Origin: Diphasiastrum complanatum
Lineage: Eukaryota > Streptophyta > Lycopodiopsida > Lycopodiales > Lycopodiaceae
Length of the DNA: 64,000 nucleotides
Assembly: GCA_029204225.1 (NCBI GenBank)
Contig: CM055107.1
Span: forward strand, 26,564,572-26,628,571
Direction: 5' to 3'
The stretch's first letter is position 1. Each line of letters begins with the position of its first letter. Positions 34,935 to 45,600 of the stretch are shown piece by piece. A program made the position numbers and the translations under genes. The notes under the pieces were generated by a model. The model did not search any database. It was not told the DNA's origin and saw only the letters and a program-made list of their open reading frames with translations.

Positions 34935-35057
34935 GTATGTCTATTTCAATGAAAGACCTTGTACAAGTTTAGATTGTTTAGCTAAAATTATTAAATAGAA
35001 AACTAGGTCATTCTATGTCTATTTTATATTAATTTATATTTTATTTGAACGATGCAG
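34935..35057 (+). other. Spliceosomal intron within the Helitron-associated ORF
   Basis: The donor GTATGT at 34935, a T/A-rich tract and the acceptor GAACGATGCAG ending at 35057 define a 123-bp intron. Splicing joins QTCQKKN to SLGPTYYQGVDGHVIS in phase, completing a serine codon (AG|T). Without splicing the frame meets a stop at 34998. Confidence 0.55.
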
Positions 35058-35754
35058 TCTTGGCCCAACTTATTACCAAGGTGTTGATGGACATGTGATA
35101 TCAACTTGTATGGATTCCCATGTACAATCTTCTCTGGTCGCATTTGTTGAATCTCGTTTGTGTGTTGCCGATGAACTAGAAAGACAAAAGATTGTACTAC
35201 AAGCTAATATTTCTGTTTTGAAAAGAGAATTGTCAATCATTGAACATAAACTGTACATGTTACATGACAACATTAGGGTTCCACCTTTACAACAACCAGT
35301 ATCAGAGGAAACATTTCAAATACGACGACCTAGTTCTAGTTATAGCAATTTGTTATTTCGTTGGCCTATTATTTCAGAAAATTTTATGACGTTTAAAGAG
35401 ACAATGTCAAACTCACAAGTCTTTGTTGACAAAGCCACACACTGTTTAGATCCAGCTATTCGACTTGCCGGATTCTATACTGGTTTTCTTATCAAATGGA
35501 TTTCATGCAAGTTACCCAAGGGATGTCATCCAAAAATACAAGATTGGTTTAATCCAAATATACTTTTAATAGATGGAGTAGATATATTGCTATACATAAA
35601 AATTCAAATTTACCAATTGAAGAACGTGTACTATTTGAACGAATGGTGCAACAAAAATTCTTAGAAATTGAGCATGAGTGTTTAGGAAATTCGGGGGATT
35701 ATTACTTCAAATGCATAGCTTTGTGTTATCGTGCATTACAAACGAGTATGTGAA
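35058..35754 (+). pseudogene. Helitron-associated coiled-coil ORF of unknown function
   Basis: From the acceptor the frame runs through GVDGHVISTCMDSHVQSS, then a clear coiled coil (DELERQKIVLQANISVLKRE, about residues 35-65 of the exon), then a globular part with RWPIISENFMTFKETM and LDPAIRLAGFYTGF. After a single frameshift near 35600 the coding continues in another frame (NLPIEERVLFERMVQQKFLE, YYFKCIALCYRALQ) to a stop at 35754. I do not recognise the family. Its place upstream of the DUF6570-like and Rep sequence suggests it is element-encoded. Confidence 0.5.
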
Positions 35755-36179
35755 ATACAATGACATAAATTTTAAACACATTTGAAAATACTTGTTGCTT
35801 TGCAAGAATATTGGGTAACAGTTTTTTTTTTTCAATAATTGATACTTGTGACTTTAAAACATTAAATATTCAAAATAGTAGTTGTTTAAATAAAAAGATT
35901 GTTTATGTTCTTTTAAAAAGAATAGCCAGTTATTTAAAATGCAATCTAGTTAAAAACGTTCACATGTTGTCATAAAAAATCAAACAGACATTGAAAAAGT
36001 TTTTATCTTATGCCAAAGTTAGATAGTATGTAATTCAAAATATTGAATAACGTGAATTCATATTTTTTGTAATACCTACATAATAACTTGACATACGAAC
36101 ATAGTGGAAAGAATTATGCCAAGTTTAATATTTGTTTTTATAATTTTAAGATTTTTAAAACCTCTCTTTTCATGTTCTC
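35755..36179. other. AT-rich spacer inside the Helitron-like element
   Basis: Very AT-rich, no coding sequence supported between the coiled-coil ORF and the DUF6570-like ORF. Confidence 0.5.
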
Positions 36180-36890
36180 TTGATTCCCAGTTCATTGAAT
36201 CCGAATATTACATGCACACAAAAAAGCTTACATGCTCGTATTACACGTTTACTAAATAAAAAAACCCATCATACGAAAATTCCAAAACATATTATTGCAA
36301 GTACACATGCATATACGAATCGCGTAAGTGATTCTCCGATACATACTTGTTCAAGTTGTGAATGTAATTACTTCCTATTTCAATGTGCCGAACTTACTAC
36401 TATTGAATACCAATATATTTCAAACATGAAAACAATACCAACTGATATTATAGATAGACAAACAAAATATATCTGTAGGTCATGTAAAATGAGCATAAAT
36501 AGAAATGCAATTCCAAAATATTTCGTTCCAACAAACATATCTATTAATGATGAACTACTTTCAGTAAAACAATTGAATGACATAGAAGAACGTTTAGTAG
36601 CACCTAGAATAGCATTTCTTCAAATTCGCGATCTTACATACGAAGGACAACAAGGTCTAACTGGTAGTATCGTAAATGTTGTTGCTAATTTAAATCGTGT
36701 ACAACAAATATTGCCTCGTTTTATAGACGACGAAGCATTGTTAATAGTAGCGTTGAAAAAAAAACTCGAATACAAAACTAACTACATAGTTGGGGAAATT
36801 AGGCCATCAAAATTAATGATAGCGTTAATAAATTTATGTGCAACACCCTTGTATGTTGAACTTCATATACAACCATGGATATCACATTAA
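36180..36890 (+). CDS. DUF6570-like domain protein of the Helitron
   Basis: 236 open codons. It has CSSCECNYFLFQC (about 62-74), a second Cys pair in YICRSCKMSINRN, then the family core: LNDIEERLVAPRIAFLQIRD, GLTGSIVNVVANLNRVQQIL, PRFIDDEALLIVALKKKLEY and VGEIRPSKLMIALINL. This block precedes the Rep domain in Helitron proteins of animals and some plants, where it is normally fused to Rep; its function is unknown. Here a TAA at 36890 separates it from the next segment (36927 onward), which continues in the same phase, so the break is probably a recent nonsense mutation. Confidence 0.75.
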   Translation: MIPSSLNPNITCTQKSLHARITRLLNKKTHHTKIPKHIIASTHAYTNRVSDSPIHTCSSCECNYFLFQCAELTTIEYQYISNMKTIPTDIIDRQTKYICRSCKMSINRNAIPKYFVPTNISINDELLSVKQLNDIEERLVAPRIAFLQIRDLTYEGQQGLTGSIVNVVANLNRVQQILPRFIDDEALLIVALKKKLEYKTNYIVGEIRPSKLMIALINLCATPLYVELHIQPWISH

Positions 36891-36926
36891 AATGATTTAG
36901 CTAAAAATAATATACCAAATGAATCA

Positions 36927-37756
36927 ATGCTTTCACAATCAACAGAAATAACCAATACAAACAATGACAATACTTTTAATGACAATACATTAGTACACCC
37001 TTTCACACACACTGAATATGTTATTGACCACGAAACAACATACACAATTGTCGCTCCTTGTGAAGGACACAATCCAATAAGTTTGTTTAAAGATACATAT
37101 GCAGAAGAACTAAATTTCCTGACTTTATATTATGGACATGCACGACAAACAAATGAAAACAACAAAAACATGTACCAAGATATTGCTAAATGGGAACTTT
37201 AACATTATAGTCATCGATTTGCACAACACACAACAAACCTATTTTTCAAAGCCATTAAAATTTTAATATCCAAGTTACTAGTTCCATTTATATACGTCTT
37301 CGAAAAGGTACATTAAATCATCAACCTCTTACAGTTGCTGATGTACTATGTAATAGTTACATTGAAAGTTTGTTTCATTCAAATCTTGCCTTCAAAGATT
37401 TTTCGAATATATGCACATCGCCAGACTACAAATCTAATTTACAAAAAAACATATTTGCTATGATTCGTCAACTTGGACCCCAACCTTTTTTTTTAACTTT
37501 ATCTTGCGCTGAAACAAGATGGACACCGTTAATAACTTGTTTGCAATATCTGAACTCGAACATAGTACGTGCACAACAAGCAACTTTTATTGTTTTATCA
37601 CTACCATTACATGTTTCAACGAGAACATTTACTTTTATCAATACAAATCCTGAACACAAACGTGCATTTGTTTTAAAAACAAAACGATATTTACAATTAT
37701 CACGATTAGATTCCACAAACATATGTTACAAAACACTAATCAAAAAATACATATAA
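36927..37756 (+). pseudogene. Helitron Rep protein (Helitron_like_N), HUH region deleted
   Basis: Segments in two frames give GHNPISLFKDTYAEELNFLT, QDIAKWEL-stop-HYSHRFAQHTTNLFFKAIK, then PLTVADVLCNSYIESLFHSN, LAFKDFSNICTSPDYK and FAMIRQLGPQPFFLTLSCAE, all of Helitron_like_N. After TRWTPLITCLQYL the sequence jumps to FIVLSLPLHVSTRTFTFINT and SRLDSTNICYKTLIKKYI, which in relatives lie far downstream. The intervening part, containing the HUH metal-binding motif and the two catalytic tyrosines that nick and join DNA, is missing. The protein could not initiate rolling-circle transposition. Confidence 0.82.
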
Positions 37757-37777
37757 TGCCCTTCTGAATATAATGAC

Positions 37778-38152
37778 ATGTGTTTAGCAACATATATTTC
37801 TCAATATCGTGAAACTGCTTCAAGTATTCGTCAACGTAAAATCGAACAAACAATTCGATATGTACACTATAACATACATGAAGATCAACCGTTTTCTACA
37901 TACAAAGATGCTTACAATTATTATTTTTTGATAATAGAACAAAATTGCAAAACATTTCATTATAATTACAATCTTCGTTTGGATACTACTATAAGTGATT
38001 CACAACAGAACACATCTTCGTCAACGAGCACATCATCTTTGAACATGAACACATTAAATTACAATGAACACACATGTTGTTATAATATCAACCTTCATAT
38101 TCCTACAAAAAAAAAAAAAATGACATACGAACATCTAACCAAATACATCTAA
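37778..38152 (+). pseudogene. Helitron Rep-helicase linker
   Basis: 124 codons starting MCLATYISQYRETASS, the segment that follows Rep in full-length elements (usually MCLAEF-like). The rest is low complexity (Ser/Thr/Asn) and ends at a stop before the helicase. A poly-A run at 38108-38119 is a likely slippage site. Confidence 0.6.
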
Positions 38153-38157
38153 CATAT

Positions 38158-39632
38158 AATATTCTCGACGAAAATAATTATTTTGAATATATACAATCGT
38201 TAAATACGGAACAACACCTCATTTTTACAGATATTATGTATCGCAAACAAACCCAACCAAAACAAAAAATTCATTTGTTTTTAACCGGTGGTGCAAGGAC
38301 TGATAAAACATTTACCTTGTTAGCTTTGGTACAAGGTTTACTACGTCATTACTATAAGTTTAAATCAACTAGTGTTGAATCACCAAAAGCCTTATTATTA
38401 GCATATACCAAAAAAGCGGCATTCAATATACATGGTACTACAATTCATTTGGCCCTTCATATTCCTATAAATACAATACATCTTACATCATTGTCTTATG
38501 ATATGTTACAAAAACTTTCAATTAAATACCAAGATTTACAACTTGTAGTATTTTGGTGAAATATCCTTGATTGGTCATAGAACATTCCAATTTGCAGATC
38601 AACGACTACGTGCAATCAAACATAAACCAGATGAGTTTTTTGGAGGCCTTGATGTCATTTGGTGACATGTTCCAGGTTGGGCCCGTACGTGATTCTTGGA
38701 TATTTGAAATGAAATACAAAACAACAAATTTATTTGAAAAATCCTACTGGCACACATTACCCAAATGCTACGAACTATTACAAACAATGCGTCAAAAAAA
38801 TACAGATTTTATTGATGTGCTAAATAGACTACGTAAAACACAACACAACAAACTCGATTTAGATTGGTTAAATAGTTATTGCTACATACCATATTTATCT
38901 GTACCAAATACATCTTACATATGTCAAACAAACAAAACTGTGCATGAATACAATAGACAAGCTTTTGAAAATGTAGCTGGTAAAACATTTATTTTTCAAT
39001 CTATAGACGTGCATTCTAATACATGCAGCAACAAAATTTCAATTCCTAATAATCCCGCCCAAACTGTTGCACTCTTGAAAACAATACAAGTTAAAACTGG
39101 AATGCTTGTCGAAATTTGTGGCACAAATATTGATATTGAAGATGGACTTGTTAATGGTGTAGATAGTATTTTTCAAACAAAAATGACAATTCAAGTAATC
39201 GACATTATATGGATTGAATTTTTTGATATAACAATAGGCATAAAAGCAAAGTATGAATGTTCTCATATATATAAATTTTATGATATAAACAAAACTTGGA
39301 CTCCAGTTCACAAAATAGTAAAAGAATTTCAAATTGGACACTCAGCTTTAAATACAGTAACTAGAAAACAGTTTTCAATCCGTGTTGCAGTTGCACGTAC
39401 AATACATCGTGCACAAGGACTAACTATGAACACATTGATTTTTAATCCGATCAGTATTTGACAACATGGTTTGGCATATACAACATTGACACGTGTACGA
39501 AACGTAGACAACCTACATTTTGTTTTACCTTTACAAACAAAGAATTTCAAACTAAATAAAAAAGCTCGAATTGAGAATGACCGACTTTGTACCTCGGCAA
39601 AATGGTATCTATCTATACCTGACACCTGGTAA
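38158..39632 (+). pseudogene. PIF1-like DNA helicase of the Helitron
   Basis: Helicase coding runs from SLNTEQHLIFTDIMYR, through Walker A in the form LTGGARTDKTFTLL (canonical GAGTGKT, so two glycines are replaced), to LQLVVF. There a frameshift destroys the Walker B DE pair at about 38553. The second frame (38571-39461) has GDMFQVGPVRDSW, ELLQTMRQ, MLVEICGTNIDIEDGLVNGV and FSIRVAVARTIHRAQGLTMN (motif V). After one stop, GLAYTTLTRVRNVDNLHF (motif VI) leads to a natural-looking end, AKWYLSIPDTW-stop, at 39632. Walker A and B damage implies loss of ATPase activity. Confidence 0.9.
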
Positions 39633-39682
39633 TAAAAATGGTCTAAACACGTAAACATGCTAATTGTCATTATAAATTCATA

Positions 39683-40320
39683 TTAATTTGCTTGGAATAT
39701 GTAATAAACAAGAGAGTGGTCACTCCAATATGCATGTGTTGATCCTGAGGTACATTTGAAGCTTTGGTTGTTGGTCCAGATATGGTCTAGTTGACTTCCG
39801 TACACAGTTGTTGCATTTTGAAATTCTAATTTAAAATCATATTGCTGCATACATTCATAAAGTGCATTTGAACAGTCATTTTGACATAGCATATCAATAT
39901 TAAAGTTACCGAGAATAATGACAGGAATATATAACGTAATGTTTGAAAGAATTTTATCTAATGTTTGAATAAAAAATGTTAGGTTTGAATGTGGTTTTTT
40001 ATATAATGTCATGATACATACATGTAATAATAGGCTGGAATAAATATAGTGTAAAAAATTTCTACAGTTTCAGTATTATGCAATGTGTTTTTTTTGAAGT
40101 GTTTGATTTTCCTTATATGTTATAGTTGTTCCTATGAATTTGTAATTGTTCAATGTACAAAAAAAGGAGAAAAATATGGGTGCTTGTACATGTTTTTTGT
40201 TTCCTGCAGACATAATACATGTGATGACATTAGGTTTGGATCGGCACAAATATCAAGAATGTGATTTTGTAAGGATCGAGTATTCGATGAGTAGACAATA
40301 AGATACATGTTTGGTGCACC
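39683..40320 (-). pseudogene. Endonuclease/exonuclease/phosphatase (EEP) domain, convergent with the helicase
   Basis: The minus strand from about 40320 reads NMYLIVYSSNTRSLQNHILD, then ADPNLMSSHVLCLQETKN, whose LQET holds the metal-binding Glu. After stops around 40010-40160 an open frame of 109 codons (39683-40012) gives TLYKKPHSN, YIPVIILGNFNID, SQLDHIW and YWSDHSLV, matching the GDFN and SDH blocks of AP-endonuclease-like EEP proteins. In Helentrons this domain follows the helicase in the same polypeptide. Here it faces the helicase tail to tail, with 50 bp between the two stops. This implies an inversion or an unusual two-promoter layout. Confidence 0.8.
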
Positions 40321-41945
40321 CTGTTTTCTCTATTTTTTTATATTTTGTATTTGCACCTTGTGACAAAAAAGTACTTAAAAAAAAATTGTAAAGCAGATGG
40401 CCTCGGGGGACAATTTTGCTTTTCAAATTTCTTCTTTGCTCTTTCTCTCATGTCATTAAAGCTCACTCGCTTGCACCAGATTTTGTCAAACAAAGAGGCT
40501 TTTTTAAGCGCACAATCCACAAATAAATATTACGACAAAAGTTTTCTAAGTCTAGTATGCTTCTTCCTTGCAAGCTACGATACACATTGTCTTACAGTCC
40601 TAGTGTTAAAAAAAGTCAACATTCCTTGATAATGGAATCTATAACTTTTAAAAACAAAAAGGCCAACATAATTAAAATTTCATAGGATTAAAAAAAACTC
40701 TTGAAGATCAAGTGCTTTAATAAAATGACAGATTTTGGATGGCTAATAAAAACTTTACAAGTGAATGTGCCTAGGACATTTTTTTTTTAAGGGAGTAAGT
40801 GCCATGCTCCCAACTTTTGACAGTCATAAGCCCAATGTCATTCTATCATTCCACAATTTTTGCCCAAAGTTCCATTTTTCAGAAATTCAATCTTTCACTA
40901 ATACTTGCCATGCCTAAACCTGAGGTTCCCACCAAAATTCAAATTCAAATTGGTTCCCTCCAATTTTGAATGAGTTCTCTCCACTATCTGAATGCTTAGG
41001 TTTAGATTAGCCAATAGGAATTGGGACGCCCCCCCATCTCCTCAATTTCCTATATAAGTAGCAATTTCAAATCATTGTACATGTTTCATGTTCATTTCTA
41101 ATACAAGCAGGTTGGCCTTCTTATGAAGTGGATCTCTCATGCTTTCATTATGGTTGCTAATTGTTGGATTTAATTATTGTTGGATTTGCTAATTCTATTG
41201 CTTTTTGTGAGAGAGAAGAGTAAGCTTTCATCATTGTGGTTTTAGTGTTAATGGTTGTAGGGTTAATACTTAGTGTAAATCATGCTCACAATATACATAT
41301 TTTTTCCCCGACCCTCATTTTCATTTTTTTTTTTTCAATCTCAAACTCCTAAATCATACAATTATGCTCCTTTTAGACAACATAGAGGATATGCCCTCTT
41401 TCTCTCTTATTTTTTTTTCCAATTTTTTTTTTCAAATACAAATTTTTTTCATACACATATATACACAACAATCTCCTACTCACTTATATCATTTAGTTCT
41501 CTCATTTTTTCATATCTCCCCTCATGCTCCTATTCAAACAATTATGCCCTGGTAACAATGCAAGGGTAATGCCCATCTTTCTAAGTTCATGCATAATGCA
41601 GGTAGAGATGAATGCCATCGTTCATACTTGCAGCAGATGAATCAATCAAACTGTGTCTAATATGATGCTCAGATAATGGTGAGTAGTTGATGTATCCTTG
41701 CTCATAAGGAAAATTATCTAAACGCTTGCATTGCACAACCATACTTACCTATTATACAAAAGACAAGAAAACCATCCATAAATTGATCTTCTTTTTTTTT
41801 CAATCGATATATAGAATGAATAGCAAAATAATCTTTTAACAAAACTATGAATAGATAGAAAAAAATAGAACTTAGATTAAATTTACAGTCTCTTATCCCC
41901 TTGGTGGAATCCAAGGGTAAGAATGGATGGTTTCATAATCATCTA
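40321..41945. other. Intergenic, nothing recognised
   Basis: AT-rich with long poly-T and poly-A runs (for example 41320-41345 and 41400-41460). The F-rich and I-rich frames there are composition artefacts. Confidence 0.5.
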
Positions 41946-42675
41946 CTACTCATTATCGATCTTGTTGTTAGAGTACTCGTCATCTGGTTCCATTCTATCA
42001 TATGCACGGGTTTGTCTTCCCATGTTCTTTTCTAAATCATCAAAATGATTATACTCAAGGTAGGAAGGTACAAGATTCAGATCTATATTTGAATTTCCTT
42101 GATGACCATGACTCTGAAGGTTTTGATATTCATCTAGATTCTGAGGTAGTAATGCAAGTTTTGATTCTACAGTCTCGAACATTTCTCCTACCCCATACGA
42201 TTCACTATTGTTGTCTACAATCATATTTGTTCTAGGAAATGCAATGCCTCCTTTGTTATTTCGATTGGTTGATTGGGAGTACAAGCCTAGTTGGGCTAGG
42301 AGAGTATCTTGCCTCTATAGTTTTCTCACAATTTGAATCATATCCAGGTAGTTCATTATCCCAATGGAATATTTCGACTGGCACCACTTGGCTTTCTTTG
42401 AATAATTTTTGTATACCAAATAGTTCATGATCGACATCAGATGCAGTAGATCTAGCATCCTCCCTACTTTCATAATTTGTTGGGTCTAGATTCATGGATT
42501 TGACTCTTGGGAGATAATCATCAAGGCTTGTGCATACTATTTCATGCACCTCTGCATGGTTCAAGCTACTTTCACTATCCTTGTCAGGAGGTACAATTCG
42601 ATTGTGTTCATCATCGTTTGTATCAGTTCTTGAATCATCACTAGACACTTCTTTCCATTCCGAATGAAGAAACAA
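41946..42675 (-). pseudogene. Acidic, low-complexity coding relic of unknown family
   Basis: Two overlapping minus frames (42256-42675, 139 codons; 41946-42284, 112 codons) read as one hydrophilic protein with a frameshift near 42270. Segments include SDDSRTDTNDDEHNRIVPPD, EVHEIVCTSLDDYLPR and, after the shift, NSNIDLNLVPSYLEYN and MEPDDEYSNNKIDN. It is rich in Asp, Glu, Asn and Ser and has no membrane segment or known motif. The sustained bias argues for real former coding. It may be an exon or retro-copy of a disordered plant protein. Confidence 0.4.
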
Positions 42676-44150
42676 AACATTTCTAATTACAAAGCCTTGC
42701 TAGCTTTCAGCCCTCAGCCCGACGAAGACATTCACGAACTCAAAGATCTGGAGACACGAAGCAAAAAAGTTTTGCGAACATGAAATTCAAAGCAAACGAA
42801 GACGAACGGTTCGTGAACACGAAAGATTCACGAACGAGAATCTTTTGCGGTCCAGTACGAGAGAAGGCAAATGACCAAAGCGAAACCATCGACGGAAACG
42901 AAACCTTCTCTTGCCCTCCACGATCCAAAGAGTACCAGTGAGATCATGCAAGTACCCAAAAGTACGGATATCTGATCTGATGGCATGACATCAATAGATA
43001 CATTTTAGGTCGTGGCTAATCGTGGTCACATTTTTAGGACTTGGTCATATTGATTTGCAATGGGGGTCCTCCTATTGGGGGGGCGCGGGCGCACTATTTT
43101 CCATCCAAATCTTCTGCCTCCCTCTATTTTTTAATTCCTACTTTGGGGTGCATTGGCAGGGTATACTTAGGGCAGCATTGTAGTCTTTTATTCAGTTGAT
43201 GATGATTGCCTTTCTTTAACCTCATAAATATTCTCTCTTTCATCCTTTCTAGCCTAAGTCATGTATTCTAGCATAGCTAGTGAATCTTAGCTTGTAACTC
43301 TAAGCCTAGGTCCCGAGGGTACTTGCATGCGGGAACTGGGTATATGCATGCAGTCCATGCATGTGGGCTAGGTTCAGCAGAGTGGTGGTTGCACTCAAAG
43401 AGGTGTCATGACACATGACACCAGTGCATCCAATGGTTGGCGGGAGAACTCTTCAATTGCCCTTTTGTTTGCTCGGGATCTTAACATACAAAGTCAAGAG
43501 AGATGATAGAAAAATTACAAAAGAAGAACCTCATTAGTTGTAGATGCTTAATCCTCTAATCTCAGATTTACATAGAATGACCATACTTACTGGATGATAC
43601 TTGACATATAGATCAACAGAATACACATACAGTGTAATGTAGTAGTCTGATGCTAGTAAGCAATCAAGATGAAAGTACAGACAACAAGTCCGCCTACGAG
43701 CGAGACGAGCTTTGTGATCAGGATCCATAGAGATCCAACTGTCCGCTAGTAAAGCGAGATGATTACTCGTGAGAGAAATGTGTTTCTCCCACGCCAACGC
43801 ACTACATGGATTTGCATGCAGTGCTTGAAGAAAACAGAGGAAGATCAATATAGATAATTTCTCTTGTTGTATTTGATCTCGAATGCAAATGCTTCTGCTA
43901 TTAATCATGTGTCTGAGTTTTCTTGTTCATTTTAATTCTGCACCTTGGTTGAAACTATGTTGAATGCTGCATTAATTTCATAAACGTAGATCAACAGTGC
44001 CTGACTACATTCTGGAGGATTGTAGGAGTGATTCAGCTGGCAGTGTCCAGCGATCGCATCTGAACTCCATCCGAGTCTCAAAAGGATCGTGGTTCCTTCA
44101 CGAAAGCTTTGCGACTGCGAAATCCACATCACGATTCATGAACCTCATCA
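42676..44150. other. Intergenic, ending in a copia 5' LTR
   Basis: The stretch up to about 43500 shows no gene. The final several hundred bases form the 5' LTR of a plus-strand copia element. Its inner end, ...CTCATCA at 44150, is fixed by the following primer site; its outer end is not resolved. Confidence 0.5.
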
Positions 44151-44151
44151 G

Positions 44152-44163
44152 TGGTATCAGAGC
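44152..44163 (+). promoter_or_regulatory. tRNA-Met primer binding site (copia)
   Basis: TGGTATCAGAGC, the plant copia primer site, one base after an LTR end (CATCA). It sets the plus orientation of the gag relic that follows. Confidence 0.88.
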
Positions 44164-44267
44164 AGGTCATCTTGTCATACTTTGGCATAGCCAAAAAGCT
44201 AGCAGATCTAGGAGGCCAAGCATTCAAACAAACAACCATCAACAAGGGAATAGACTCCAAGAAGCAA

Positions 44268-45233
44268 TGGCTTCAATCAGCAGCATGTAGAGCAAGATCT
44301 ACACAATATTTGATTCCTCAGGATCTAACTTTCTAGCTTGGAAAGTTAAGACATCTTTGATACTCAAGGGTAAAGGACTATTCCCCTGGTGGATGGCACA
44401 GAAGAAATGCCTACGACAACAGGCAAGGAACTACGTGAATGGAGGGAGAAAAACGACAAGGCAGTAGCCTTGCTATCATCTTCCATCGAATATAGTCTCA
44501 CACTTGACCTAGCTACACTCTCCAAAGCTAAGGAGATGTGGGATGCATTACTCACCAGATTTTAGACAAAATCAAGAAGTCAAATCATGATGCTGGAAGA
44601 TCAGCTGACAAATTTGTAGTGGGATGGAAAAGACCTCACTTCTTTCGTAAGAAAGATGAAGGATCTGTTTCTGTCACTACATAGCTCTGGAACAGAGAAT
44701 GTTGTGTCAGCTGAGAAGCAGCTCACATACATGTTGAGAGCCTTACCCAGATCATTCCAGACGACAAGAACCCTGCACGCGAAAGATCCCACCATGAACC
44801 TCGAAAAGGCGATTGTCGAGATTCGAGAGGAAGTCGAGGCCAGAGAACATCTTGATCACAAAGATGGTTCTAACTAGGCCCTCTACGACAACAAAGAAAA
44901 ATCAAAGAAGCAATTTAAGCCTAAGAGGGAGTCCAATCAGAGGCAAGATCGTGATCAACAAGCATAGGGAACAAGCAAAGACAACTGGAAGACCAAAGGG
45001 AGGTCGAAACAACAAGGTGTAGACAAGAAGACTTGTGTGAGATGCAGAAGAGACGGGCATACAGTAGATACCTGCTGGCTCAATTCCAAGATTGAGTGTA
45101 TCCATTGCCACAAGAAGGGTCACACAGCCATGGATTGCGGCCACAACCCGAGAAACAAGTCAGCACAGAACAAACATGAGCAAGCAAACAATACATATTG
45201 TGAATGTCTCTTAGTAAGTCACAAGAATCCAAG
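44268..45233 (+). pseudogene. Ty1/copia Gag relic with two zinc knuckles
   Basis: Beginning MASISSM-stop, it continues IFDSSGSNFLAWKVKTSLIL, LSKAKEMWDALLTRF-stop and LEDQLTNL-stop-WDGKDLTSFVRKM. An intact stretch follows (44656-44877) with LRALPRSFQTTR and IVEIREEVEAREHL. At 45034-45140 two CCHC knuckles follow: CRRDGHTVDTC (preceded by CV) and CIHCHKKGHTAMDC. This is a Ty1/copia Gag of the UBN2 type with at least three stops or frameshifts. The frame ends near 45233, where an antisense host-gene fragment begins; protease, integrase and RT are absent. Confidence 0.85.
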
Positions 45234-45237
45234 TGGA

Positions 45238-45600
45238 TCATCCTGGGATTCCATTGTGAACAGAAAAAAGCATGTAGTAACCCCTTGGAGCAAGCACTGC
45301 ACTCTTGGGAGCTGAGCTGCTAACAGAATAGGTGTTACCATTAATGAACAGAGGCTGAGATACAACGAGATTGAGCTGCCTCTGTCCTTGGGAGTAGGAG
45401 TGGGTGGTGAATGGAACACTGTAGAGAACAAGCTGGATGGGGGATGTCAGATCTCCAGGCACAGAGACATCTATTGTGAAGTTGAAGCCATATCTCAGCA
45501 CTGTAGGAGGATTGACAATAATGAGTAAAGGAATTTTGATCCATCTAGCCACTTCCATATATCCACCTTCACCACTTCCAAGATCTCAACACCGTCTATC
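45238..45600 (-). pseudogene. Glyoxal/galactose-oxidase-like C-terminal domain fragment (DUF1929)
   Basis: The minus strand encodes GSGEGGYMEVARWI, PTVLRYGFNFTIDVSVPGD, PIQLVLYSVPFTTHSYSQGQ and APRGYYMLFSVHNGIPG. These match, in order, the immunoglobulin-like C-terminal domain of plant glyoxal-oxidase-like copper-radical oxidases, which act in the cell wall. Only about the last 110 residues are present, without the kelch propeller that carries most copper ligands. The piece is antisense to and directly abuts the copia gag relic. It is a captured or inserted host-gene fragment, in good condition. Confidence 0.82.

Larger units (their letters stand above)
34087..40320 (+). mobile_element. Helitron (Helentron-like) element, internally deleted and rearranged
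   Basis: An AT-rich block of about 6 kb carries, in order, an unrecognised intron-containing ORF, a DUF6570-like ORF, a Rep (Helitron_like_N) relic and a PIF1-type helicase on the plus strand, then an endonuclease/exonuclease/phosphatase (EEP) domain on the minus strand. DUF6570, Rep, PIF1 helicase and EEP are a known combination in Helentron/Helitron2 elements. Many frameshifts are present. The exact termini were not found. The left side abuts the LRR pseudogene at about 34010-34090, and the right side ends beyond 40320. Confidence 0.8.

Noticed and set aside
37468-37722. 84-codon minus frame within the Helitron Rep region
   Set aside because: It is the shadow of the Rep coding sequence on the other strand.
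41282-41569. Phe-rich plus-strand frame that looks like membrane segments
   Set aside because: It comes from poly-T runs; no start context or family match.
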